This document shows, piece by piece, positions 17,711 through 26,744 of a stretch of DNA of 64,000 nucleotides (position 1 is its first letter; each line of letters opens with the position of its first letter). Both the position numbers and the translations under genes were made by a program. A model generated the notes under the pieces. That model searched no databases. It was not told the origin of the DNA and saw nothing but the letters and a program-made list of their open reading frames with translations. Source of the DNA: Lacrimispora celerecrescens (GTDB lineage: Bacteria; Bacillota; Clostridia; Lachnospirales; Lachnospiraceae); NCBI RefSeq assembly GCF_000732605.1, contig NZ_JPME01000015.1, positions 186,001 through 250,000 on the forward strand, in the 5' to 3' direction.

Positions 17711-20362
17711 ATGAAAAAGGTTAAACAGTGGGCAACGGCAGGGGTGGCGGCAGCTATGGCAGTGTCCTTAAGCGCATGCGGCGGAAACAAGAGCGCAAAT
17801 GAGTCAGTGCCGGTGGCTGCGGTGACGGATTCTGTCCCGGCAGGAGAGTATATCCCGTTAAACGTGGAGGATCCCATTGAATTTGCCGGGACTAATATCA
17901 CGTATCAGGGAATAACCATTCCTCTCGGTCCAAAGGCAATCTATCTGGATGGTTCCCTGGCCGATGAGATAGCAGGCTGCTATGATTATGTGTACAATGA
18001 CATAACAGAGGCTTTAAGCGCCCAGACGTTGACAAATGGCACGGAGCAGGAGCCAATGACGGTTTATATTGCACCATATGTGTACTGGATTGACGATCCG
18101 GAAGCGTCAGATACTCTGGAAAAAACGGAAGGCTATGAGGTTCCCTACGGTATGGTGGTGGATTGTGAGTGGCTTTCGCTAAAGGGACTTACCCAAGACC
18201 CGGACCATGTGGTTTTAGCAGGCAACCGGGGCCAGTCCCACGGCGCCGACGGAAACTATACGATGTTCCGGTTCAATAACAATGGAACCGGACTGCAGGT
18301 TCAGAATTTAACGATTGGCAATTACTGCAATGTGAATTTAGATTATGCGCTGAAGCCGGAGTTAAATCATGAGAAACGAACCTCCACCATTACACAGGCC
18401 CAGTTGGCAGATTTGTCCGGGGATAGGATGTTTGCGGAAAACTGTAATTTTATCAGCCGCTTAAATCTTCGTCCCATCAATGGCGGAGAAAGAAGCCTGT
18501 ACAATAACTGCCATTTCGAGAGCACAGATGATGCCATAAACGGAAATGCAGTTTTTGTGGGCTGCGATTTTGATTTTTACGGAAATAGGCCGCTGGCCGA
18601 GGCAACAAAAACTGGTTCCGTGTTTTTAGATTGTACGTTTTGGTGTGTGACCTTGACTGTGGAAACAGAGCCTGTGCAGTATTTTACCAAGCGGGGAGGC
18701 GCGATAGCGGCAGTGGACTGTACGTATCAGAGTAATTTTAACATTCCGTTTGAAATTGCCTGGACCAAATATCCGGAATCGTCCTTAAAATGTTACCAAT
18801 ACAACATCCTGCACAATGGGAAACCCATTACAATTGCAGGTGAGGGCGCACAGGAAACTGTGGATATGACCGGTACGGAGGTTTTGAAAGCTTACCGGAT
18901 AGAATCTGATGGAAAGAGTTACTATAATACTTATAATCTCTTAAGAGGAAATGACCAGTGGGATCCGCTGGACGTAAAAGCTTCCGTAACTGCAGCGGGA
19001 GCAGACAAGATACCGACGATGCTTACCCTGGAGACAACGGAAGATATCATTGTATCCGGCAGCAATGAGGCGGTTATTTCCAGCAAAGTGCTGTATTTCT
19101 ATCAGACGGAAGAAACGGGCAGCGCTGTGACCTATACAATTTCCGAAAAAGATGGGGCTTATGCGACGCTTACAGATCATGGGAACGGGACCTGTACCAT
19201 TCAGGGAATCAATGATAAGGACGAGACAAAGCAGGTTATGGTTCACGCAAAGACGCCGGAGGGGCTGGAGGCATCCTTAGAACTGACCGTTAAGCCAAGT
19301 GTTCTGGAGCCGCCATCATTCACAAAGAAATTGACGGTTCAAAAAGAGAAGGAGGGTTATCTGACGGCTGAATATGACCTGGATCTGGGAGACAGGGAAG
19401 ACCAGTCAGTGATTTCCTGGTACCGCAGCCAGGATGCAGCAGGAAGCAACCCGATTCTGGTTGCTGTTTCAACGCAGGATCAGCCCAAATACGAATACCG
19501 ACTTACGGCGGGTGACATCGGCAGCTATCTGACCGCCAAGGTTGAGCCAAAGCACATACGGAGCAATCCGGGATCAGCCGTGTCAGCCATGTTTCCAGAC
19601 AAAATCACGGCAGCAAATGTGACGGCCCACAATTTCCACACCGATTTTTCTGATTTTCCGGTGGTCCGGCAGACGGAGATTAAGCCTGGATACTGGACCG
19701 TTGATACGTTCCAACCGGCTGACATGAAGGATTACAGCGGCTGGAAGGGGGAGGACACCAATCAGCCCTGGATTTATGGTCAAACGGGAGATGGCAGCGT
19801 AGGAATGGGCATTTATCAGGGAACCCAGGGCGTACGGCTTATGTATACACCTGTAGCAGGAACGTATGGAAGCATGAGCTTCAAGCTTCTGGCGGATCCC
19901 GCAAAAATAGCAGGTCAGGGCTTCGGGAGTGCAGGCCAGTATATGGACCTGTGCATAAAGTTTGACACAGAAACACTGACCGGCTATGGTCTGCGGATTA
20001 TCCGTACCGAGGCAGCCTCCAACGCCTGCACCTTTGTTCTTGTTCGGTATGAAAAAGGACAGATAAGCTACATATCCGATGAAGTTCTTTCATCCTGCTA
20101 TCTGACCGGCTGTGAAATTACAATGAAGGCGGAGGGGACGAAGCTGACCGCTCATGTGGAAACCCAGACTCCACAGTTGGCAGATCAGGCAAAGGATGGA
20201 TATATTCATTCGGTGGATTTGAACGGAGAGATAACAGAGAATGGTTTTGGTGGCGTGAGCCTATTGCATACCGGGACCACAGGTTCAGGTGGGTGGCAGA
20301 ATACGACCATGCTGCATGAACTGGATGTGGAGTGGCTGGGGGAGAATCCTCAGAATCCATAG
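17711..20362 (+). CDS. Large beta-helix surface lipoprotein (pectinesterase-like fold)
   Basis: The ATG at 17711 follows GAAAGGAGAG at a good distance and gives 883 residues. A lipoprotein signal ends at Cys24 (SLSACGGN). Residues from about 60 to 360 look like a pectinesterase-type right-handed beta-helix: NRGQSHGADGNYTMFRF, LQVQNLTIGNYCN, FAENCNFISRLN, SLYNNCHFESTDDAIN and FVGCDFDFYG are repeating rungs. I do not see the QDTL and DFIFG catalytic blocks of true pectin methylesterases. The middle contains Ig-like segments (WYRSQDAAGSNP...), and the last 230 residues resemble a concanavalin-like beta-sandwich. It is probably a carbohydrate-binding or carbohydrate-active surface protein under catabolite control. 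The enzyme class is not assignable. Confidence 0.7.
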   Translation: MKKVKQWATAGVAAAMAVSLSACGGNKSANESVPVAAVTDSVPAGEYIPLNVEDPIEFAGTNITYQGITIPLGPKAIYLDGSLADEIAGCYDYVYNDITEALSAQTLTNGTEQEPMTVYIAPYVYWIDDPEASDTLEKTEGYEVPYGMVVDCEWLSLKGLTQDPDHVVLAGNRGQSHGADGNYTMFRFNNNGTGLQVQNLTIGNYCNVNLDYALKPELNHEKRTSTITQAQLADLSGDRMFAENCNFISRLNLRPINGGERSLYNNCHFESTDDAINGNAVFVGCDFDFYGNRPLAEATKTGSVFLDCTFWCVTLTVETEPVQYFTKRGGAIAAVDCTYQSNFNIPFEIAWTKYPESSLKCYQYNILHNGKPITIAGEGAQETVDMTGTEVLKAYRIESDGKSYYNTYNLLRGNDQWDPLDVKASVTAAGADKIPTMLTLETTEDIIVSGSNEAVISSKVLYFYQTEETGSAVTYTISEKDGAYATLTDHGNGTCTIQGINDKDETKQVMVHAKTPEGLEASLELTVKPSVLEPPSFTKKLTVQKEKEGYLTAEYDLDLGDREDQSVISWYRSQDAAGSNPILVAVSTQDQPKYEYRLTAGDIGSYLTAKVEPKHIRSNPGSAVSAMFPDKITAANVTAHNFHTDFSDFPVVRQTEIKPGYWTVDTFQPADMKDYSGWKGEDTNQPWIYGQTGDGSVGMGIYQGTQGVRLMYTPVAGTYGSMSFKLLADPAKIAGQGFGSAGQYMDLCIKFDTETLTGYGLRIIRTEAASNACTFVLVRYEKGQISYISDEVLSSCYLTGCEITMKAEGTKLTAHVETQTPQLADQAKDGYIHSVDLNGEITENGFGGVSLLHTGTTGSGGWQNTTMLHELDVEWLGENPQNP

Positions 20363-20370
20363 ATAAAATG

Positions 20371-20429
20371 GTACCCTGACAGTTCGACACAAAAAAGTGG
20401 CGGTGCTTGACTATCAGGGTACTTTTTTT
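20371..20429 (+). terminator. Intrinsic terminator after the beta-helix gene
   Basis: GTACCCTGA (20371-20379) pairs with TCAGGGTAC (20414-20422), followed by T7. The loop is long (34 bases). Confidence 0.7.
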
Positions 20430-20534
20430 GATATGATGCGATAAAAAGATTTAAGGAAACTATCATGATTTTATCCGTATTTTTTTGGTATTGCTGAATG
20501 TAGTATTGACTTTTCATTTTTTGAAAGAATTCAG

Positions 20535-21081
20535 TTAAATAGATTCTTCAGAGGAACGTACATTATTTTTCTTGCCCCGGTTGATTTCAAAATCATTTTG
20601 GATGACTTTGTTGTATACCGATATTACTTTATAAAAATTATCGATTTCTTCAGGGCTGCATTCTTTTTTTAGTTCCCCCATTGTCTTGGCGATATCTATT
20701 GTATCATAGAGTTTATGTGCTTTGCTGAGCTTTACTCCGATTTCTGTAGCATATAGGAGTACATTCTTGGCGTTTCCTTCTTTTTTTTTCTTTTGTAACA
20801 AGTCCTTTATCAGATAACCGGCTGACCGTTTGTGATAATGCACCTTTTGTCTTATTCCAATAGGAGGCCAGTTCTGTAACGGTGATACCTGGATTTTCTT
20901 CAATATAAGTGAGCGTGTGTGCTTCAATCATGCTGAGCAGGATGCCAAGCCCATAATCATGTGTTGAGATTATATAGTCATTATATCGCATAACAAACTG
21001 ATAAATACTATTGTGCCTTTCGTTTAAGGTATGAAAAGTTTCATCAATAATACTATCATTTAAATTCTGGTTCTCTTTCAT
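20535..21081 (-). pseudogene. MarR family regulator, frameshifted at an A9 tract
   Basis: The start at 21081 gives a normal MarR N-terminal half with the winged helix (ITVTELASYWNKTKGALSQTVSRLSDKGLVTKE), but the frame then runs off into unrelated residues. The second half (EGNAKNVLLYATEIGVKLSKAH...) continues in the next frame to 20535. The break is a run of nine A on the minus strand (20781-20789); a run of eight restores a continuous protein of about 180 residues. This could be a true knockout, a phase-variable tract or a sequencing error. The gene is divergent from patB, with two matching operators between them. Confidence 0.75.
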
Positions 21082-21201
21082 TTACTCAATCCCTTTTAAT
21101 TAAATTTTGTATATGTTCCATAAAGGTAAGTTTACCCAATCATAAGTCTAGCACAATAATCTGAAAAAATCAATTAAAAAATCAATAAAAACATTAAAAT
21201 A

Positions 21202-21283
21202 GTATAGACATTAAACAAAAACATATTGACAAGTCCCATGTATATGGATATAATTCAAATGTAAAATGGTTTAGGCATTAAAC
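21202..21283 (+). promoter_or_regulatory. patB promoter flanked by two MarR-type operators
   Basis: A consensus promoter, TTGACA (21226-21231), 17 bases, TATAAT (21249-21254), lies between two related inverted repeats: GTATA-GACAT-TAAAC (21202-21216) and GTTTA-GGCAT-TAAAC (21269-21283). The second sits between the start site and the ribosome site, the first just above the -35. This fits repression by the adjacent MarR protein of both divergent directions. Confidence 0.7.
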
Positions 21284-21302
21284 TAACAGGAGGGTTTGTT
21301 AA

Positions 21303-22490
21303 ATGGGAGTCAAAGATTTTTGCAGCAAGTATTATGTGGATCGTATGGGGACAGCTTCCTTAAAATGGGATGCACTCGATCTACGGTTTGGGGATCCGGA
21401 TTTGATATCCATGTGGGTGGCAGATATGGAATTTAAAGTACCGGAAGCAGTTGTTGAAGCATTACATAATAGGGTTGATCACGGCATATTTGGTTATTCT
21501 TTCGTGCCGGATTCCTATTACGAGGCTGTTATTGATTGGGAATACAGCCATCATGGTTACAAACTGGAAAAAGAATGGATGCGGATTTCTCCCGGAGTTG
21601 TGGCAGCCTTATATTGGGCGGTTAATATGTATACGAAAGAAGATGATTCTGTCATCATTCTTACACCGGTATATTATCCATTCCACAACTGTGTAAAAGA
21701 GAGCCATCGTAATCTGGTTACTTGTGATTTAAATTATGATAAAGGTATCTATACCATTGATTTTGAAGCATTTGAAAGGAAGATTGTAGAGAATCAAGTA
21801 AAGATGTATATTATGTGTTCTCCTCACAATCCTGCAGGCCGTGTATGGACGGAAGAAGAGCTGGAGAAAATGCTGGAGATCTGTGCGCGCCACAAAGTAT
21901 TGGTTGTATCTGACGAAATTCATCAGGATTTGGTATTTGGAGAGAAAAAACATATCCCGGCAGCAACAATAGCGAACGGAAAATATGCGGACAACATGAT
22001 TACTGCATTTGCAGCATCGAAAACCTTTAATCTGGCCACCTGCTTAACTTCAACGATTGTAATCAAAAATGAAGAATTAAGAAAAACCTGGGATGAGTTT
22101 ACTAGAGTGTTTAATAATGTGGAGGTAAATATATTCGGTATTACGGCAGTGGAGGCCGCCTTGAGAGGTGGCAATGAGTGGTATCAATCCCTGAAGAAGG
22201 TGATTTATCACAATTATCAGATGGTAGTGGAAGAGATGAAAGAGTTTCCGGAAGTTTATATCGCTCCACTTGAAGGAACTTACCTGCTTTTCATGGATTT
22301 AAGGAATTATGTAGACATTGAACAAATAAAGGAATTTACACAAAATCAGTGTAGACTGGCTGTCGATTACGGTGAGTGGTTTGGTGAGAACTGGAAAGGT
22401 TTTATCCGGCTGAACCTGGGAACCACGCCTGATATAGTGATGAGTGCAATTGATAGCATAAAGACAAATTTAAGAAAAGTTAATGGGTAA
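21303..22490 (+). CDS. patB: PLP-dependent MalY/PatB family C-S lyase or aminotransferase
   Basis: The 395-residue protein has the fold-type-I layout of PatB: WVADMEFKVPEAV, GIFGYSFVPDSYY, CSPHNPAGRVWT, VVSDEIHQDLVF (PLP-stacking aspartate) and FAASKTFNLAT, where the lysine binds PLP. PatB/MalY enzymes cleave cystathionine or other C-S bonds, releasing a thiol, pyruvate and ammonia. The gene starts seven bases after AGGAGGG. A transporter follows 28 bases later, suggesting uptake and cleavage of an amino-acid-like substrate under MarR control. Confidence 0.85.
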   Translation: MGVKDFCSKYYVDRMGTASLKWDALDLRFGDPDLISMWVADMEFKVPEAVVEALHNRVDHGIFGYSFVPDSYYEAVIDWEYSHHGYKLEKEWMRISPGVVAALYWAVNMYTKEDDSVIILTPVYYPFHNCVKESHRNLVTCDLNYDKGIYTIDFEAFERKIVENQVKMYIMCSPHNPAGRVWTEEELEKMLEICARHKVLVVSDEIHQDLVFGEKKHIPAATIANGKYADNMITAFAASKTFNLATCLTSTIVIKNEELRKTWDEFTRVFNNVEVNIFGITAVEAALRGGNEWYQSLKKVIYHNYQMVVEEMKEFPEVYIAPLEGTYLLFMDLRNYVDIEQIKEFTQNQCRLAVDYGEWFGENWKGFIRLNLGTTPDIVMSAIDSIKTNLRKVNG

Positions 22491-22518
22491 ATACTGATAA
22501 GTGATTGGAGAGAAACAT

Positions 22519-23757
22519 ATGAAAAACATTTGGAATACATATAAATCTTCCGTAATATTACTGGGTTCAATGGTTCTGGGAGGAGTGATCGGTCTTTTCT
22601 GGGGGAAAGGTGCAAAAATATTGCAGCCGGTTGCAGACATCTTCTTAAATTTGCTTTACTGTTGTGTTGTTCCCCTGATTTTTTGCTCATTAACTTCTGC
22701 GATTGCTAAAATGGAGAATTTGGTAAAACTAAGAAAAATACTGATCACATTTCTGATTGGCACAATCCTAACAGGAGTGATTTCATGCCTTTTCATGGTA
22801 GCTGCCGCACTGATGTTTGACCCGGCCAAAGGTGCTGTGCTGGATCTGGCAGAAAAGGTGGAAGATGTAAATGGCAGCATGAATTTTTTAGGTATGTTTA
22901 CAGTTAAAGATTTTCCGTTGTTATTTTCTAAAAGCAATCTGATGGCTTTGATTGTATTTACTGTTATGTTTTCAATCGCAATTATTATGGCTGGTGAAAA
23001 AGGAAAGCCAGTTTTAAAACTTATGGAAGCACTGTCCGATATCATTGTGAATGTGATTGGAATCGTAATGAAAATTGCACCGATTGGGTTAGGTTGTTAC
23101 TTTGCGATCTTAATCGGAGAATATGGGGATCAGGTAATTGGACCTCTTTCCCGTGCCATTATCATTTATTGTGCTGTCATCATTGTCTATTTTGTTCTTT
23201 CACAATCTATCATGGCTTATATTGGTGCCGGTACAGCCGGAGTGAAGCGGTGGTGGAAGACAGCACTGGCTCCAACATTAACAGCGCTGGGAACTTGTTC
23301 CTCAGCGGCAACTCTGCCTCTGAATATGATTCAGGGCAAACAATTGGGGATTCCTGATGATATTGCAGATATTACCATACCGTTAGGAGCAAATTTACAT
23401 AAAGACGGTGCATGTATTATCCAGATCCTGAAAATTGCTTTCTTATGTTCTATATTTGGAATTCCTTATGCAACGCCCAGAAATATTATTATGTCCATCG
23501 TTGTGGCTGTGGTAGCATCTGTTGTCATGGGAGGAATTCCGGCTGGCGGATATGTTGCCGAAATATTTATTATATCAGCATTTGGATTCCCTACTGTTGC
23601 CATACCGGTTATGGTATTGATCGGTACCATAACAGACGCTCCTGCTACGGTAGTTAATGTAACCGGGGATACAGGACTTGCTATGGTGATAGCAAGGATC
23701 GTCGACGGGAAGGACTGGATGAAAAAAGCCATTGCGGAAGGGGTAATAAACGAATAA
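22519..23757 (+). CDS. Dicarboxylate/amino acid:cation symporter (DAACS family)
   Basis: The ATG at 22519 is preferred over a GTG at 22501 because GGAGAG lies about eight bases before it; the product has 412 residues. It has about eight hydrophobic segments, the serine-rich hairpin TALGTCSSAATLPL, the NLHKDGACI block (equivalent to the NMDGT motif, here less typical) and the VNVTGDTGLAMVIAR substrate/sodium region near the end. GltP/GltT relatives take up glutamate, aspartate or C4-dicarboxylates, while TcyP/SstT-type members take up cystine or serine. Next to a C-S lyase, a sulfur amino acid is plausible but unproven. Confidence 0.87.
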   Translation: MKNIWNTYKSSVILLGSMVLGGVIGLFWGKGAKILQPVADIFLNLLYCCVVPLIFCSLTSAIAKMENLVKLRKILITFLIGTILTGVISCLFMVAAALMFDPAKGAVLDLAEKVEDVNGSMNFLGMFTVKDFPLLFSKSNLMALIVFTVMFSIAIIMAGEKGKPVLKLMEALSDIIVNVIGIVMKIAPIGLGCYFAILIGEYGDQVIGPLSRAIIIYCAVIIVYFVLSQSIMAYIGAGTAGVKRWWKTALAPTLTALGTCSSAATLPLNMIQGKQLGIPDDIADITIPLGANLHKDGACIIQILKIAFLCSIFGIPYATPRNIIMSIVVAVVASVVMGGIPAGGYVAEIFIISAFGFPTVAIPVMVLIGTITDAPATVVNVTGDTGLAMVIARIVDGKDWMKKAIAEGVINE

Positions 23758-23788
23758 AGGAACCTCCTGCCAATAGAGGATAAAGCTA

Positions 23789-23827
23789 TAAAAACAGGGC
23801 TCTTGAATTTTCAGAGCCTTGTTTTTT
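23789..23827 (+). terminator. Intrinsic terminator after the symporter gene
   Basis: AACAGGGCTCT pairs with AGAGCCTTGTT (one G-U pair), followed by a run of T. Confidence 0.8.
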
Positions 23828-23983
23828 GCTATATAGGTAATTACACCAAATAGGGCAATTACAATTGTGGTTTTTTACAGCCATAACTAGTCATAGACAT
23901 CCATGCATTTCCTTAATGCCTGGCAATTTTTATAGTTTTATTGAAAATGTTCAGAAGGAATTGTAAAAAATGATAAAATAAGC

Positions 23984-24033
23984 TTTACAACCGCAGCACA
24001 ATATGTTAATATGCATATGTAACCGGTTACATA
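23984..24033 (+). promoter_or_regulatory. lacI-type regulator promoter with palindromic operator
   Basis: TTTACA (23984-23989), 17 bases, TAATAT (24007-24012); then TATGTAACCGGTTACATA (24016-24033), an 18-bp perfect palindrome with the central CG typical of LacI-family sites, covering the likely start site. The same core recurs at 25084-25117. Confidence 0.75.
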
Positions 24034-24046
24034 AAGGAGACATGAG

Positions 24047-25060
24047 ATGAATATACGGGATATTGCCAAAAAAGTAGGTGTTTCTTCTGCGACAGTGTCC
24101 AGAGTGATTAATCAGTCAGGATACGTAAAGGACGAAACGAAGCAGAAGGTTTTAGCAGCGATTGAAGAAGCGGATTTCGTGCCGAATGCCATAGCCAGAA
24201 GTTTAAGCACTCGTGACTCTTCCAGTATCGGTGTTATAGTTCCTGATATAGCCAATGAATTTTTCTCCAGCGTTATTAGCGGAATGGGAGAGATCGCGGT
24301 CAATAACCAGTATAACATTGTTTTGTTTGATACAGGTGAAATGCAGGAAAGAGAGCATCAGTACCTTCAGATGGCAGAAGGACAAAGACTTTCCGGTTTG
24401 ATTATAACCCCGGTTTCTGAGCTTGATATGGTAACCCGGGATAAGCTGATACAATTTGAAAACAAGGGAATTCCAGTGGTTTTAGTAGACCGTAATATTA
24501 AAAATTCCAATCTGGATGGTGTTTTCGTAGAAAATGCCGCCGCCGCTTATAAAGGAGTGGAAGCATTGATTCATGCCGGTCACCGTAAGATTGCAATTAT
24601 TACAGGTCCCAGCACTTCTATGCCGGGGAAGGACCGGTTAAAGGGATACAAGGCAGCCTTAATGGATTATAGGATTGAATTAAAGGAAGAGTATATTGTA
24701 TCCGGAGATTTCAAGATCATCAAGGCCTATGAAAGGACAAAGGAATTGCTGCAGCTTCCGGATCCGCCGACCGCAATTTTTGCCTCCAATAACCAGACAA
24801 GTCTGGGAGTCCTTAAGTATCTGACCGAGCAGAAACTTAAAATGGGCAGGGACATATCAATGGTAGGCTTTGACCAGATTGAATCTCTTAAAATAATCGA
24901 TTACAGGCTATCTACCATCGAACGAGATGCAAAGAAGCAGGGATATGAAGCGATGGCAATGCTGATTGACAAGCTGTCCCACAAGGAGAGTAAAAGCTCC
25001 GGCAGAAAAATCTTTGTTCCGTACCAGGTGGTGCTTCGCGGGTCAGAATTAATAAAATAG
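24047..25060 (+). CDS. LacI family transcriptional regulator
   Basis: The 337-residue protein has the LacI DNA-binding head in its first 55 residues (IRDIAKKVGVSSATVSRVINQSGYV, hinge NAIARSL) and a periplasmic-binding-like effector domain starting IGVIVPDIANEFFSSVISG. The CcpA-type features (HPr contact) are not evident, so it is likely a local sugar regulator of the RbsR kind. It is preceded and followed by identical AACCGGTT-centred palindromes, so it probably represses itself and the deoC-rbs operon and is released by a pentose. The spacing to deoC is 88 bases. Confidence 0.92.
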   Translation: MNIRDIAKKVGVSSATVSRVINQSGYVKDETKQKVLAAIEEADFVPNAIARSLSTRDSSSIGVIVPDIANEFFSSVISGMGEIAVNNQYNIVLFDTGEMQEREHQYLQMAEGQRLSGLIITPVSELDMVTRDKLIQFENKGIPVVLVDRNIKNSNLDGVFVENAAAAYKGVEALIHAGHRKIAIITGPSTSMPGKDRLKGYKAALMDYRIELKEEYIVSGDFKIIKAYERTKELLQLPDPPTAIFASNNQTSLGVLKYLTEQKLKMGRDISMVGFDQIESLKIIDYRLSTIERDAKKQGYEAMAMLIDKLSHKESKSSGRKIFVPYQVVLRGSELIK

Positions 25061-25083
25061 GCTGCGGTAAGCAGTTTATTTTT

Positions 25084-25117
25084 ACCCAGGATATGTAACC
25101 GGTTACATATCCTGGGT
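25084..25117. promoter_or_regulatory. 34-bp perfect palindrome containing the LacI operator
   Basis: ATATGTAACCGGTTACATAT (25091-25110) is the operator core; ACCCAGG and CCTGGGT on either side extend it to 34 bases without a mismatch. It lies 30 bases before deoC. As DNA it is a strong regulator site; as RNA it would fold into a stable hairpin in a lacI-deoC read-through message. Confidence 0.8.
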
Positions 25118-25148
25118 GATAGAGAATGAAAGAAAAGAGGAGAAGAAA

Positions 25149-25784
25149 ATGGATATTGCAAAATTAGTGGATCACACGATGTTAAAGGCAGATGCCACAT
25201 CAGAAACAATTAAGAGATACTGTTCAGAAGCCAAAGAATATGGATTTGCATCGGTGTGCGTGAATACTTGTCAGGTACCTCTCGTCGCACAGGAATTAAA
25301 AGGCAGCGGAGTTGCCGTTTGCTGTGTAGTAGGTTTCCCGCTGGGAGCGATGTTAGCTTCTGCAAAAGCCTTTGAAGCTGCCGAGGCAGTGAAGGCAGGG
25401 GCTGATGAAGTAGATACGGTAATGAATATCGGTGCCATGAAGGATAAAAATTATGATCTGGTGCGTGACGATATAAAAGCAGTTGTGGAAGCTTCAAAGG
25501 GTAAGGTTGTTAAAGTTATTTTAGAAAACTGCCTTTTAACAAATGAGGAAATTGTAAAGGCATGTGAACTTTCTATTGAAGCCGGAGCAGATTTTGTAAA
25601 AACATCCACAGGCTTTAGCACAGGCGGTGCGGTAACCGAGGATGTAGCACTTATGAAGCAGACGGTAGGAAACCGGGCAAAAGTAAAGGCAAGCGGAGGA
25701 ATCCGCACACCAGAAGAGGCAAAGGCCATGGTAGAAGCCGGAGCAGACCGGATTGGAGCAGGCAACGGAATCGCCTTGCTATAA
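25149..25784 (+). CDS. deoC: Deoxyribose-phosphate aldolase
   Basis: It splits 2-deoxyribose 5-phosphate into glyceraldehyde 3-phosphate and acetaldehyde. The ATG at 25149 has AGAGGAGAAG upstream and gives 211 residues, normal for the short bacterial DeoC. The key residues are present: [10 protein letters not shown] at the start, [20 protein letters not shown], and [13 protein letters not shown] with the Schiff-base lysine, then VKASGGIRT. It opens an operon with a ribokinase-like kinase and a ribose-type transporter, not with the nucleoside phosphorylases usually seen beside deoC. Confidence 0.95.
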   Translation: MDIAKLVDHTMLKADATSETIKRYCSEAKEYGFASVCVNTCQVPLVAQELKGSGVAVCCVVGFPLGAMLASAKAFEAAEAVKAGADEVDTVMNIGAMKDKNYDLVRDDIKAVVEASKGKVVKVILENCLLTNEEIVKACELSIEAGADFVKTSTGFSTGGAVTEDVALMKQTVGNRAKVKASGGIRTPEEAKAMVEAGADRIGAGNGIALL

Positions 25785-25799
25785 AAAAGGAGAAGGATT

Positions 25800-26744
25800 A
25801 TGGGGAAGAAAGTAACAGTTTTCGGAAGTTTTGTAGTGGATCTGATGGGAAGAAGCCCTCATCTTCCGGTTCCGGGTGAAACGGTTAAAGGAAGTATTTT
25901 TAAAATGGGTCCGGGCGGCAAGGGATTTAATCAGGGGGTAGCTGCTCATAAGGCCGGAGCAGATGTGACCATGGTAACAAAGCTTGGAGAGGATGCATTC
26001 GCAGATGTGGCTTTAAATACCATGAAAGACCTGGGAATGGATACCAAGCGGATATTCCGCACCGGACAGACAGAGACCGGCTGTGCACTGATCATGGTGG
26101 ATGAAAACACCAGTCAGAATGAAATTGTTGTCATTCTGGGCGCCTGTGACACGATTACAGACGAAGAGGTAGAATCAATTTCTGACTTACTGGATGATTC
26201 TGAATTTTTGCTTACCCAGCTGGAAACCAATATATCTTCTGTAGAAAAAGTAATTGATATCGCATATGAGAAAGGCGTAAAAATCATTTTAAATACAGCT
26301 CCTGTACAGCCGGTCAGTGACAGCATCTTAAGTAAAGTGGATTTGATCACGCCCAATGAGGTGGAAGCCGAGATATTAACCGGAATACCAGTGGATGGGG
26401 AAGAAAATGCAGGAAGAGCTGCAGATTACTTTTTTGAAAAAGGGGTTAAAAATGTATTGATCACCTTAGGGGGAAAAGGTGTTTACTTAGCAACTTCAGA
26501 GAAGAGGGGCATCCTGCCTGCTTACCGGGTAAATGCAGTTGATACAACCGGCGCGGGGGATGCGTTTAATGGCGGCCTGGTGGCAGCCCTGGCAGAAGGG
26601 AAGGATCTATGGGAGGCGGCATCCTTTGCTAACGCATTAGCCGCTATTTCGGTACAGAGGATCGGAACCACTCCGGCCATGCCTGAACGGGAAGAAATTG
26701 ACTCATTTATTAAAGAGCAGGAGAAGGAGAAGCGGTCATGTTAA
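25800..26744 (+). CDS. rbsK: PfkB family pentose kinase (ribokinase or deoxyribokinase)
   Basis: The 314-residue protein has PfkB signatures: GGKGFNQGVAAHKAGA near residue 40 and DTTGAGDAFNGGL with the catalytic aspartate near residue 253. The substrate-side start GSFVVDLMG differs from the ribokinase GSINADH: the asparagine that contacts ribose in E. coli RbsK is Val here, while the following aspartate is kept. Salmonella deoxyribokinase, as I recall it, also has a hydrophobic residue there (GSNMVDL). With deoC immediately upstream, 2-deoxyribose phosphorylation is a good alternative to ribose. Its stop overlaps the rbsD start (ATGTTAA). Confidence 0.88.
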   Translation: MGKKVTVFGSFVVDLMGRSPHLPVPGETVKGSIFKMGPGGKGFNQGVAAHKAGADVTMVTKLGEDAFADVALNTMKDLGMDTKRIFRTGQTETGCALIMVDENTSQNEIVVILGACDTITDEEVESISDLLDDSEFLLTQLETNISSVEKVIDIAYEKGVKIILNTAPVQPVSDSILSKVDLITPNEVEAEILTGIPVDGEENAGRAADYFFEKGVKNVLITLGGKGVYLATSEKRGILPAYRVNAVDTTGAGDAFNGGLVAALAEGKDLWEAASFANALAAISVQRIGTTPAMPEREEIDSFIKEQEKEKRSC

